A stretch of 64,000 nt of DNA, from the NCBI RefSeq assembly GCF_024172095.1, contig NZ_JAMZDX010000005.1, forward strand, positions 434,001 to 498,000. The letters are read 5' to 3'. Origin of the DNA: Kitasatospora cinereorecta. Its GTDB lineage: Bacteria > Actinomycetota > Actinomycetes > Streptomycetales > Streptomycetaceae. Each line of letters starts with the position of its first letter. Within the stretch, counting starts at the first letter, position 1. The translations under genes were made by a program, and so were the position numbers. The notes under the pieces are model-generated. The model worked only from the letters and a program-made list of their open reading frames with translations, made no database searches and was not told the DNA's origin. Below are positions 8,978-16,181 of the stretch, piece by piece.

Positions 8978-9804
8978 CGCAGCCTGCTCGACAGGACGAT
9001 GCTCAGCAGGTGCAGGACCGTCTGCAGCATGGCGATCGCGGCCAGCACGACCACCGCCAGACGGGTGAAGAAGAGCCCGCCGTGGACCTGGTCGGCGATG
9101 CCGGCGGCCAGGATGAACAGCGAGGCCTCCACGGCGCCGACCAGGCGGTGGAACTTCAGCATCGCGGCGGCCCGGCGGGCCTTGGCCACGCCGGCCGAGC
9201 GCGGCACCGAGGCGGCGTCCTCGACGGCGGTCAGGCCGCTGCGGGCGCGGGCCACGTCCACCAGGTCGGTCTCGGACTTGATCAGGATCGCGCCGAGCGC
9301 GGCCAGGGTGCCGAGGAAGGCCCACTCCCAGTGGGCCGCGGTGCCCTCGCGGTGGAACAGGTCGACCCCGCGCAGGCCGAGGCCGGTGAGCAGCGCCGCC
9401 TCGGACATGTAGTGGCCGACCCGGTCCAGGTAGACGCCGGTCAGCGAGGTCTGCCGCCGCCAGCGGGCCACCTCGCCGTCCACGCAGTCCAGCAGCAGGT
9501 AGACCTGGATCAGGAAGGCCGCCAGGACCGCGCCGGCCAGGCCGGGGATCACCAGCGCGGCGCCGGCCAGGATGCCGGTGACCATCATCAGGTAGGTCAG
9601 CCCGTTGGGCGTGATCGCGGTGACGGTGGAGAGTATGCGGGTGATCCGCAGCGAGATCTTCCGCATGTAGAGGCGACCGGCCCAGTGCTCCGCGCTGCGG
9701 CGCTGGAGCATGCCCTCCGGGTGGATCACGGCGCGCAGTTCCTCGATCGAGGGCCGGCGGGTGAGGTCCACGACGGGGCGTTCAGCTGTTGACGGCTTGG
9801 ACAT
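8974..9804 (-). CDS. CDP-alcohol phosphatidyltransferase family membrane enzyme
   Basis: Integral membrane enzyme that moves a phospho-alcohol between a CDP-activated donor and an acceptor alcohol; 276 aa, several transmembrane segments. The family motif is present at residues 106-131: D106xxDGxxAR, then G123xxxD127, but the final Asp is His131 (DRVGH). This substitution is in the catalytic-base position and is worth noting. ATG at 9804 (MSKPS) is preferred; an in-frame ATG at 9819 exists. Its start lies inside the dehydrogenase gene and its stop overlaps the glycosyltransferase ATG, so the three are tightly coupled. Confidence 0.88.
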   Translation of the reverse strand: MSKPSTAERPVVDLTRRPSIEELRAVIHPEGMLQRRSAEHWAGRLYMRKISLRITRILSTVTAITPNGLTYLMMVTGILAGAALVIPGLAGAVLAAFLIQVYLLLDCVDGEVARWRRQTSLTGVYLDRVGHYMSEAALLTGLGLRGVDLFHREGTAAHWEWAFLGTLAALGAILIKSETDLVDVARARSGLTAVEDAASVPRSAGVAKARRAAAMLKFHRLVGAVEASLFILAAGIADQVHGGLFFTRLAVVVLAAIAMLQTVLHLLSIVLSSRLR

Positions 9805-10843
9805 AGTCGGCGTACGCATCCCTGATGTCGGATGGGGAGAGGTCGAGGTGCTCGAGGATGGTGAAGCGCCCCGGGCGGGTGTTCGGAGCGTAGTGCACCG
9901 CTTCGGTGAACTCCGCTGCCGAGAAGCCGATCTGATCGGCGGTCACCGGCAGGCCGTGGAACCGCAGGCGGTCCACGATCAGGCCGGTCAGCTCACACTC
10001 GCCCCGCAGGTGGCTCGCGAACGCGGCCCCGAGGCCGCACTGCTCGCCGTGCTGGGCGGACCGCTTGGGATACAGCACGTCCAGGGCATGCGAGATCTCG
10101 TGGCAGGCGCCCGATGAGGGCCGGGTGCTGCCCGCGATGTTCATCGCGATGCCGGACAGTACCAGGGCTTCTGCCAGCGACGTCAGGAGGTCCCGGTCCT
10201 CCAGGCTGCCCGGGTGGCGCAGCAGGTTCTCGGCGGCCGAGCGGGCCATCGCGACGGCCAGTCCGTCCAGCGGTTCGCCGGTCACGGCGTGCGAGAGCTC
10301 CCAGTCCGCGCAGGCCGAGATGTTGGAGACCACGTCGCCGATCCCGGCCGCGACGAAGCGCTTCGGGGCCTTGGCGACCACGTCCAGGTCGACCACGATG
10401 CCGATCGGGCTGGGCACCCCGTACGAGCCCCGCCCGGCGTCGTTGTCGAGGATGGAGACCGGGGAGCAGATGCCGTCGTGGGCCAGGTTGGTGGCCACCG
10501 CGACCAGCGGCAGGCCGACCCGGGCCGCGGCGTACTTCGCGGCGTCGATGATCTTGCCGCCGCCGAGGCCGACGATGGCGTCGTAGTGGCCGCCGCGCAT
10601 GTCGTCGGCCAGCCGGACGGCGGCGTCCAGGGTGCCGTCGGCCACCTCGTACCAGTCGGCGCCCGGCAGCGCCGGCTCCAGGCGCCCGCGCAGCGCGGCG
10701 CCCGAGCCGCCGCTGATCGCCACCGCGATCCGCCCGGAGGCGGACAGCCGCTGGTCCGCGAGGATGCCGCCGAGCGCGTCCAGGGCGCCCGGCCGGATCT
10801 CCACGAAGAGCGGCGACGGCATCAGGCGGGTCAGTACCGGCAC
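9782..10843 (-). CDS. sn-Glycerol-1-phosphate dehydrogenase-like enzyme (EgsA/AraM family)
   Basis: Metal-dependent NAD(P) enzyme, 353 aa, of the group that reduces dihydroxyacetone phosphate to sn-glycerol-1-phosphate. Seen: nucleotide-binding GLGGGKIIDAAKY (92-104); the NLAHDGICSP block (119-128), PIGIVVDLDVV (146-156) and AAGIGDVVSN (165-174), all close to the archaeal/AraM family pattern; likely metal ligands D170, H248 or H252 in CHEISH, and H265. GTG at 10843 overlaps the nucleotidyltransferase stop; ATG at 10822 is an alternative. Neighbouring CTP-transferase and CDP-alcohol transferase suggest the product is activated and transferred. A 3-dehydroquinate-synthase or other alcohol dehydrogenase role is less likely. 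Confidence 0.82.
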   Translation of the reverse strand: MPVLTRLMPSPLFVEIRPGALDALGGILADQRLSASGRIAVAISGGSGAALRGRLEPALPGADWYEVADGTLDAAVRLADDMRGGHYDAIVGLGGGKIIDAAKYAAARVGLPLVAVATNLAHDGICSPVSILDNDAGRGSYGVPSPIGIVVDLDVVAKAPKRFVAAGIGDVVSNISACADWELSHAVTGEPLDGLAVAMARSAAENLLRHPGSLEDRDLLTSLAEALVLSGIAMNIAGSTRPSSGACHEISHALDVLYPKRSAQHGEQCGLGAAFASHLRGECELTGLIVDRLRFHGLPVTADQIGFSAAEFTEAVHYAPNTRPGRFTILEHLDLSPSDIRDAYADYVQAVNS

Positions 10844-11586
10844 GCGATCTCCCGCGCCTTGTTCAGGTCGTCGTGGTTGTCCACCTCGACCCAGGAGACC
10901 TCGCCGATCGGCTGCACGTCGATCCGCAGGCCGCGGTCGACCATCTCCTGGTAGCCGTCCTCGTAGTACAGCTGCGGGTCGCGCTCGAAGGTGGCCTTCA
11001 GGGCGTCGGCGAGGGCGTCCTTGGCGGACGGGTTGATCACCGTGACGCCGATGTACTCGCCGGTCGCCTCGAGCGGGTCCATCAGCTTGGTGATCCGGCG
11101 CATGCCGAGCGCGGGGTCGACGACGACCTTCATCTCCTCGTCGGCCAGCTTCTTCACGGTGTCCAGCGCGAGCAGGATGCCGGGGGCGACGCCCTCCTTG
11201 ATCATCCGGTCGTTGCCGTCCAGCATGGTGCGCTGCACCGAGGCGGGGTGCACGGTGTCGCCGTTGGCCAGCAGCAGGCCCTCGCCGAAGAGCTCCCGGG
11301 CGCACCACAGGGAGTAGGCGTTGTTCCACTCCTCGGCCTTGTTGTTCTCGACCAGGGTGAGCTTGACGCCGTACTTCTGCTCCAGGGCGTCCTTGCGGTC
11401 GTAGACCGCCTCCTTGCGGTAGCCCACCACGATCGCGGCCTCGCGCAGGCCCACCTCGGCGAAGTTGCCGAGGGTCAGGTCCAGCACCGTCCGCTCGCCG
11501 TCGACCGGCACCAGCGCCTTGGGCAGGGTGTCGGTGTACGGGCGGAGCCGGCGGCCGGCGCCGGCCGCCAGAACGAGGCCGATCAT
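10831..11586 (-). CDS. Sugar/polyol-phosphate nucleotidyltransferase
   Basis: NTP_transferase-fold enzyme, 251 aa. Seen: signature GLVLAAGAGRRLRPYTDTLP (3-22) with the PKALVPV lysine following, a GD pair in LLLANGDTVHP for metal binding, and SWVEVDNHDDLNKA near the C-terminus. The spacing resembles CTP-using members (LicC, inositol-phosphate cytidylyltransferases), and the CDP-alcohol transferase encoded two genes downstream argues for a CDP-activated polyol phosphate as product; this is inference. First gene of the leftward operon; its stop overlaps the dehydrogenase GTG. Confidence 0.86.
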   Translation of the reverse strand: MIGLVLAAGAGRRLRPYTDTLPKALVPVDGERTVLDLTLGNFAEVGLREAAIVVGYRKEAVYDRKDALEQKYGVKLTLVENNKAEEWNNAYSLWCARELFGEGLLLANGDTVHPASVQRTMLDGNDRMIKEGVAPGILLALDTVKKLADEEMKVVVDPALGMRRITKLMDPLEATGEYIGVTVINPSAKDALADALKATFERDPQLYYEDGYQEMVDRGLRIDVQPIGEVSWVEVDNHDDLNKAREIACRY

Positions 11587-12118
11587 GCGGTGTCTCCTGA
11601 TTCGTCGAGTGCTGCGGCCGGCCCGCGAGCCGGCCGCCGGCAGGCCTGCGACCGACCGGAGACCGTGACCCGGCGCGGCGCGCCGATGGCGCAGTTACTG
11701 TCCACCGTGTCCTAGTGATGGTAGGCGACCCCGGCGACCAGGCAGAACGGGGGCATGGCTGCCCGGGGCCGGATCCGGAACCCTCCACTACGCATTCCAC
11801 GGCCCTCCGGTGGGCATTCCGGGGCCCGCGGTGAACAGGCGTGTGAACGTCCGGCGTCCGGAGCGTTCATGTTTCGAACAGATCTGCCAATCATTCGACC
11901 GTTACCCACCCCGGAGTGCGTCGGACGGGCACGGACCGTGAACGATGGGGCAGACTGGGGCCCCGACGCCGCCGGTGATCCCTCGTGCCGTCCGCCCGAC
12001 ACCGGCGGGCGCGCGGCCACCGGCGACGAGCAGCCGACCCCAGGACCGGGTGGGCGGCCCCGGGCCCGCACGCCCGCGCGGCGGCCCCGGTCCACGCGCC
12101 GAAAGGGGCCCCAAGCCC
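11587..12118. other. Divergent intergenic region between nucleotidyltransferase and idi
   Basis: About 530 bp with no supportable gene. It holds a perfect 9-bp hairpin (11614-11622 / 11629-11637, 6-nt loop) just upstream of the nucleotidyltransferase start, possibly in its leader, and a TGTT-TCG-AACA near-palindrome at 11870-11880 in a slightly more AT-rich stretch that may belong to the idi promoter. No convincing -35/-10 pair could be assigned. Confidence 0.5.
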
Positions 12119-12757
12119 ATGACCGCAGCGACCAGCCGGACCGACGACCGCGAGGCGCGGCTCGCCGCCTCCCCCGGGTCGTCCGCCGCCTCCGCACCGG
12201 TACCCGCGCCCGCGCAGTCGCCGGAGATCCTGCTGGAACTGGTCGACGACGAAGGCGTCACCATCGGCACGGGCGAGAAGATGTGGGCCCACCAGCAGCC
12301 GGGCCGGCTGCACCGCGCCTTCTCGGTGTTCCTCTTCGACCAGCGCGGGCGCCTGCTGCTCCAGCGCCGCGCGCTCGGCAAGTACCACTCCCCCGGGGTG
12401 TGGTCCAACACCTGCTGCGGCCACCCGTACCCCGACGAGCAGCCCTTCGTCGCCGCCGCCCGCCGCACCGCGGAGGAGCTGGGCGTCGCCCCGGCGCTGC
12501 TCTGCGAGGCCGGCACGGTCCGCTACGACCTGCCCGACGAGGCCACCGGGCTGATCGAGCGCGAGTGGAACCACCTCTTCGTCGGCCTGGTCACCGCCGA
12601 TGTCGACCCGAACCCGTCCGAGGTCGACTCCACCCGCTTCGTCACCCCGGCCGAGCTGCGGGCGCTCCAGGAGGAGAAGCCCTTCTCGGTGTGGTTCCAG
12701 ACCGTCTTCGAGGCCGCGCTGCCCGGCATCCGGGAGATCGCCGGCCGCGACTGGTAG
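12119..12757 (+). CDS. idi: Isopentenyl-diphosphate delta-isomerase, type I
   Basis: Interconverts IPP and DMAPP, feeding the isoprenoid pathway that the hopanoid operon draws on. Nudix-fold, 212 aa. Seen: catalytic cysteine block WSNTCCGHPYPDE (about residue 97 on), nudix-like AAARRTAEELGV, and the EREWNHLFVG element bearing the catalytic glutamate. The N-terminal 40 residues are Ala/Pro/Ser-rich linker. ATG at 12119 follows AAAGGGG by about 10 nt; the frame is open further upstream but lacks family-like sequence. It ends at a clear hairpin. Confidence 0.95.
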   Translation: MTAATSRTDDREARLAASPGSSAASAPVPAPAQSPEILLELVDDEGVTIGTGEKMWAHQQPGRLHRAFSVFLFDQRGRLLLQRRALGKYHSPGVWSNTCCGHPYPDEQPFVAAARRTAEELGVAPALLCEAGTVRYDLPDEATGLIEREWNHLFVGLVTADVDPNPSEVDSTRFVTPAELRALQEEKPFSVWFQTVFEAALPGIREIAGRDW

Positions 12758-12763
12758 GCGTCC

Positions 12764-12801
12764 GCCCTGTTGCCCGGGCCTGCCGGGTCGGGCAACAGGG
12801 C
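12764..12801 (+). terminator. Perfect 13-bp hairpin after idi
   Basis: Arms 12764-12776 and 12789-12801 are exact reverse complements with a 12-nt loop. It starts 6 bp after the idi stop and precedes the stop of the convergent ATPase gene, so it probably acts in both directions. Confidence 0.8.
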
Positions 12802-12841
12802 AGCAGAGCCGGCCGACCCTGATCCGGGGCGGGCGCCGGGG

Positions 12842-13540
12842 TCACACCCCGGCCGGCCAGGCGGCCCCGGCCGCGTCCGGGCCCTCGTCCCAGCTCCGTC
12901 CGGCCTCGTACGACTCCTTCTCGGGTCCGCGCGGGGCCGGCAGCGGCAGCGACGCCCAGATCACCTTGCCGCCCTCCTCGGTCCGCTCCACGTCGCACAC
13001 CCCGCCGGCCTGCAGCGTCACGCTCTTGACCAGCAGCAGCCCGCGCCCGCCCAGCCGGCCGAGGTCGCTCTCCTGCGCCTTCGGCCGGTACGGGTGCCCG
13101 TCGGTCACCGCGACCCGCACCCGGCCCTCGCCGATCGACAACTCGGTGCTGACCTCGGGCGAGAGCACCGCGGCGTGCGTCACCGCATTGCTGACCAACT
13201 CGGAGACGATCAGCAGGAGGTCGTCCACCAGCTCCTGGAAGCGCTCGCCCGCCATGCCCTGCGCCAGCAGGCGGTCCCGCACCGCATGTCTGGTGCGCGG
13301 CACCGAGGCATCGTTGGAGAGTGCGGAGAACCTCCACACACCCGGCGCCGGCTCCGCCTCGAGCCGCCCGAGCCCCGGGGCCGAACCCTCCGCCGGGCGC
13401 CGCACGGCCGACCCCGCCGCCCCGCTGGTCTGTCGCTCCACCACAAGCCGCCCTTCACACGGTGACGGGAGGCTCGGCCGCCGTACCGCTCCGACCTGCC
13501 GGAGCGCGGCGAACTCTCGGGAATCGGGCGTTCCGCTCAA
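12842..13540 (-). CDS. RsbW-like serine kinase / HATPase_c_2 regulator
   Basis: Small GHKL ATP-binding protein, 232 aa, of the actinobacterial anti-sigma-factor/RsbW-like group. Seen: N-box IVSELVSNAVTHA (residues 110-122), G1-like VTDGHPYRP and G2 RLGGRGLLLV. The kinase core spans about residues 70-200; the first 65 residues are disordered and may be over-predicted, since internal GTG codons exist. The tail after PLPAPRGP is also low complexity. Such proteins bind anti-anti-sigma factors or sigma factors; no partner gene is adjacent, so the target is unknown. Confidence 0.85.
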   Translation of the reverse strand: MSGTPDSREFAALRQVGAVRRPSLPSPCEGRLVVERQTSGAAGSAVRRPAEGSAPGLGRLEAEPAPGVWRFSALSNDASVPRTRHAVRDRLLAQGMAGERFQELVDDLLLIVSELVSNAVTHAAVLSPEVSTELSIGEGRVRVAVTDGHPYRPKAQESDLGRLGGRGLLLVKSVTLQAGGVCDVERTEEGGKVIWASLPLPAPRGPEKESYEAGRSWDEGPDAAGAAWPAGV

Positions 13541-13799
13541 GGCTCCCTAGGTCCACAGAGGCTAGGAGAGCACCAGGTGACCACCGGCGTCCGGACTGGA
13601 ACTAGGCGCCGGGTGAACACTTGCGACCGTTTCCGGCCACCTCCCGCGCGCTTGCGCCCACTCCTGCCGCCCGGACGACCCGGACTGGTCACCCCTCCTC
13701 CCACCGTCCCGACCAGCCGAATGTCCGACTTGCCACCATCCGACCCGATCCTCTCCCGCCACCCCCTCCCTCCCCACCTCCCGGGTCACAGAAACGCAG
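13541..13799. other. Intergenic region upstream of tRNA-Leu
   Basis: About 260 bp of C-rich sequence between the ATPase gene start and the tRNA promoter. Open frames here lack ribosome-binding sites and family-like content, and I see no gene. Confidence 0.5.
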
Positions 13800-13829
13800 G
13801 TGAGAAGCGCTCCGGGGGCCTGGTAATGT
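13800..13829 (+). promoter_or_regulatory. Candidate tRNA-Leu promoter
   Basis: GTGAGA (13800-13805) and TAATGT (13824-13829) are separated by 18 bp and lie about 50 bp before the tRNA. The -10 is good; the -35 matches the consensus only partly. Inferred from position and resemblance only. Confidence 0.4.
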
Positions 13830-13880
13830 TCTCTCTGTCGCCACGGGGCGGACGGAAGGAAACCCCGAGGTGAACACCCG

Positions 13881-13968
13881 GTCCGGGTGGCGGAATGGCA
13901 GACGCGCTAGCTTGAGGTGCTAGTGCCCTTTATCGGGCGTGGGGGTTCAAGTCCCCCCTCGGACACCA
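13881..13968 (+). tRNA. tRNA-Leu, anticodon GAG
   Basis: Class II tRNA with encoded CCA (13966-13968). Acceptor GTCCGGG pairs with CTCGGAC (one G-U); anticodon stem CTAGC/GCTAG encloses loop TTGAGGT with anticodon GAG at 13914-13916, reading CUC and CUU. A long variable arm (TGCCC...CGGGCG) and the T-loop GGTTCAAGTCC are present. Discriminator base is A, as expected for leucine. The 3' end is followed at once by a terminator, and no integrase or duplicated tRNA end was seen in the window. Confidence 0.97.
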
Positions 13969-13973
13969 GCTGA

Positions 13974-13998
13974 GACCCCTGTTGATCAGGGGTCTTTT
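13974..13998 (+). terminator. Rho-independent terminator of tRNA-Leu
   Basis: GACCCCTG (13974-13981) pairs with CAGGGGTC (13987-13994) around a 5-nt loop and is followed by TTTT. One of the few intrinsic terminators with a U-run in the window. Confidence 0.9.
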
Positions 13999-14323
13999 GC
14001 CATGTGGAGCCCCGGCGTCAATGGCTCACAGGCCGATCGGGCACGGCACCACGGGGCCGTGAGCCCCACGGGGCGGACACGACACAGCGGCCCGGTGGAC
14101 GACCGTGCCGGACGGCAGCCACACGGACCGTCGCATCGGTTGCGCTCGGTTGCACTGCTCGGATCATGCGCCGCCGAGTCGGTGCTTGTCAGGGCTTCGC
14201 CGAATCTCGGCAGCGGAGAGGCGTGGTCACGTGACCAACCCATGATCGCCGGGGGTCCCGAACGGCCAGAAACGCCCAGGACACATGAACAGCACGGCCG
14301 GTCATACGGCATGTCGCAGACGT
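13999..14323. other. Intergenic region between tRNA-Leu and arsR-type gene
   Basis: About 325 bp without a supportable gene; short open frames have no ribosome-binding site or recognisable domain. A direct repeat GGTTGCGCT/GGTTGCACT at about 14137-14155 resembles half-sites of the downstream ArsR operator but is not palindromic. Confidence 0.45.
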
Positions 14324-14695
14324 TCAGGAACCGTTGTGGGTGTCCCGGTCGGCGGCTTCGGCGGCTTCGGCGAGGCGCTTGACGGAGGCGAGTCGGCGGT
14401 CCCACTCGGAGGCGAGCGAGGCCATCCAGCGGGCGGTGGCGTCCAGGGCGGCGGGGCGGACCGAGTAGCGGACCTCGCGGCCGGCCCGGCGGCCGGTGAC
14501 CAGCCCGGCGGCGTCCAGGATCGCGAGGTGCTTGACCACTGCCTGCCGGGAGACGGGCACCTCGGCGGCGAGCGAGGTCGCGGTGACCTCGCCCCGGGCG
14601 GCGAGCAGGTCGAGCAGCCGCCGCCGGGTCGGGTCCGCCAGGGCACCGAGGACGCTGTCGACCGGCTCGCCGGCGCCGGAACGCTCCTCGGTCAC
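14324..14695 (-). CDS. ArsR-family transcriptional regulator
   Basis: Winged-helix regulator, 123 aa. Seen: ALADPTRRRLLDLLAARGEV, then the recognition region SRQAVVKHLAILDAAGLV and wing RAGREVRYSV. It belongs to the ArsR subgroup normally paired with SRPBCC/AHSA1 proteins rather than metal sensing; no cysteine metal site is present and no AHSA1 gene is adjacent. GTG at 14695 is the likely start; upstream in-frame sequence reads through a good dyad operator (14746-14767). An 8-codon frame with a strong ribosome-binding site ends on this GTG. Confidence 0.88.
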   Translation of the reverse strand: MTEERSGAGEPVDSVLGALADPTRRRLLDLLAARGEVTATSLAAEVPVSRQAVVKHLAILDAAGLVTGRRAGREVRYSVRPAALDATARWMASLASEWDRRLASVKRLAEAAEAADRDTHNGS

Positions 14696-14718
14696 GCGGC
14701 CTGCTCCGCGGCGTGCAT
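14692..14718 (-). CDS. Putative 8-codon leader peptide coupled to the ArsR start
   Basis: ATG at 14718 encodes MHAAEQAA and stops with TGA overlapping the ArsR GTG (GTGA). It has the stronger Shine-Dalgarno (AAGGAG, 6 nt upstream) of the two starts. Either ribosomes reach the regulator by termination-reinitiation or the frame is fortuitous; too short to judge by homology. Confidence 0.3.
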   Translation of the reverse strand: MHAAEQAA

Positions 14719-14745
14719 GAGGGACTCCTTCGTCGACGTCGTCAG

Positions 14746-14767
14746 GGTGCAACCCCACAGTTGTACC
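14746..14767 (-). promoter_or_regulatory. Candidate ArsR operator (dyad)
   Basis: GGTGCAAC (14746-14753) and GTTGTACC (14760-14767) form an inverted repeat with 7 of 8 matching positions and a 6-nt centre. It sits about 50 bp upstream of the regulator start and between it and the monooxygenase gene, where autoregulation is expected for this family. Confidence 0.55.
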
Positions 14768-14837
14768 TCACCCAACCATGCCCGACGGAACACCTGTGCA
14801 GGTGGGGGGCAGGTTCCGGGCCTCGATGGGCGGCGGG

Positions 14838-16061
14838 TCAGACGTAGTAGGTGTGGGGCTCGAGGCCGCACAGGATCCGGCCGTAGATCTCGGCGTTGAC
14901 GTCCGGGTTCATCATGGCGTGCAGGCCGAGCACGTGCAGGTCGTCGGCGATCCGCTGGATCGGCAGGTGGGTGTACGCAGAGGAGCCGCCGCTCGCCTGG
15001 GTGAGGATCTCGGCGGCCTCCTTGGCGAGCCGCACGGCGGCGCCCTCGTCGGCCCGGGTGCGGCCGCGTTCGGCCAGCTCCCACGGGGCGCCGGAGGCGC
15101 ACTTCTCGTCGATCAGGCCGGCCAGCCGGTGGGCGTGGAACTCGGCCTCGTCGATCTTCATCACCGCTTCCGCCAGCCGCAGGTGGGTGACCGGCGCCTC
15201 GGCCTGGCTGGGGTACTCGGTGTAGGTGATCCGCCGGCCGGGCAGCCGCTCGAAGAAGACGTCCCGCAGGGTCTTGACCATGCCGGTGGCCACCCCGACG
15301 GTGGCCGCCGCGCCGACCGCGACGAACGGGGCCCGGTACATCGCCAGTTCGGCGTTGCGGATCGAGCGCGAGTGGCCGGCGACCACGGCGGGCGCGGGCA
15401 GGACGCGCTCCTGCGGGATGAACAGGTCCCGGGCGGTGGTGGCGACACTGCCGGTGCCGCGGAAGCCGGTGGTGTGCCAGTTGTCGCTGATCTCCAGCTC
15501 GGACAGCGCGACCGGGCCCATCACCGGGTACGGGTCGCCGTCCGGGTCCAGCAGGACCGCCGCGATCTGCTGGTACCGGCTGCTCAGCGCACCGCTGATG
15601 CACGGCCAGGTGCCGTTGACCAGGATGCCGCCGTCCACCGGGACGGCGGTGGCGGTGCCCGGGCCGATGGTGGTGCAGAACTGGGCGTCCGGGTCGGCGA
15701 ACACCTCGTCCTGGACCTCGTCCGGGTAGAGGCCGAGTCCGTACGTCGCGATCCAGGAACAGGCCACCACCCAGGCGGCGGACCCGTCGGCCTGCGCGAT
15801 CGCGTCGGCGACGTCGACCATGGTCCGGGCGTCCGACTCGTAGCCGCCGTGGTGCAGTGGCAGCCGCATCCGGAAGACGCCCGCCTCGGTCAGCGCCCGG
15901 AGCGTGTCCTCGTGGAGTCTGCGGTGCTCGGCCGACCAGGCGGCGTTGGCCCGGATCACCGGGGCGATCTCGGCGATCCGTCCGACCATCTCCTCGCGGG
16001 ACGGGGCGGTGGCAGTGGTGTTGGCGGTGGCGGCGATGGCGGTGGCGGTGGCGGTGGTCAT
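14838..16061 (-). CDS. Flavin-dependent monooxygenase, acyl-CoA dehydrogenase fold (HsaA/DszC-like)
   Basis: 407-aa protein of the group D two-component flavin monooxygenases, which take reduced flavin from a separate reductase and hydroxylate aromatic or heteroaromatic substrates. Seen: GSAAWVVACSWIATYGLGLYPD in the middle domain, the NWHTTGFRGTGS motif typical of this group rather than of true acyl-CoA dehydrogenases, and a C-terminal acyl-CoA_dh_2 helical domain ending in HVLGLHAMMN. The N-terminal 20 residues are an Ala/Thr run. No flavin reductase gene is in the window. Separated from the SDR gene upstream by a perfect hairpin. Confidence 0.82.
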   Translation of the reverse strand: MTTATATAIAATANTTATAPSREEMVGRIAEIAPVIRANAAWSAEHRRLHEDTLRALTEAGVFRMRLPLHHGGYESDARTMVDVADAIAQADGSAAWVVACSWIATYGLGLYPDEVQDEVFADPDAQFCTTIGPGTATAVPVDGGILVNGTWPCISGALSSRYQQIAAVLLDPDGDPYPVMGPVALSELEISDNWHTTGFRGTGSVATTARDLFIPQERVLPAPAVVAGHSRSIRNAELAMYRAPFVAVGAAATVGVATGMVKTLRDVFFERLPGRRITYTEYPSQAEAPVTHLRLAEAVMKIDEAEFHAHRLAGLIDEKCASGAPWELAERGRTRADEGAAVRLAKEAAEILTQASGGSSAYTHLPIQRIADDLHVLGLHAMMNPDVNAEIYGRILCGLEPHTYYV

Positions 16062-16104
16062 GGTTTCCTCCTCGGTTCGTCGGCGGACGGTGCCCGGATA
16101 CGCG

Positions 16105-16140
16105 CCGGGGCCGGGACCGCTGTCACGGTCCCGGCCCCGG
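16105..16140 (-). terminator. Perfect 15-bp hairpin between SDR and monooxygenase genes
   Basis: Arms 16105-16119 and 16126-16140 are exact complements with a 6-nt loop. It lies about 40 bp after the SDR stop, so it ends or attenuates that transcript before the monooxygenase gene. Confidence 0.75.
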
Positions 16141-16181
16141 ACGAGGGACGGTGTGGTGGGGATCAGGCAGGTCGGGCGGGA

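Noticed and set aside
11870..11880. TGTTTCGAACA considered as a LexA (SOS) box
   Set aside because: It lacks the spaced TCGAAC...GTTCGA pattern of actinobacterial LexA sites and no SOS gene is adjacent.
13881..13968. tRNA-Leu as an integration (att) site
   Set aside because: No integrase, no duplicated tRNA 3' end and no change of gene character on either side were seen.
13999..14323. Short open frames between tRNA-Leu and the arsR gene
   Set aside because: No ribosome-binding site, no recognisable domain, and they overlap each other on both strands.
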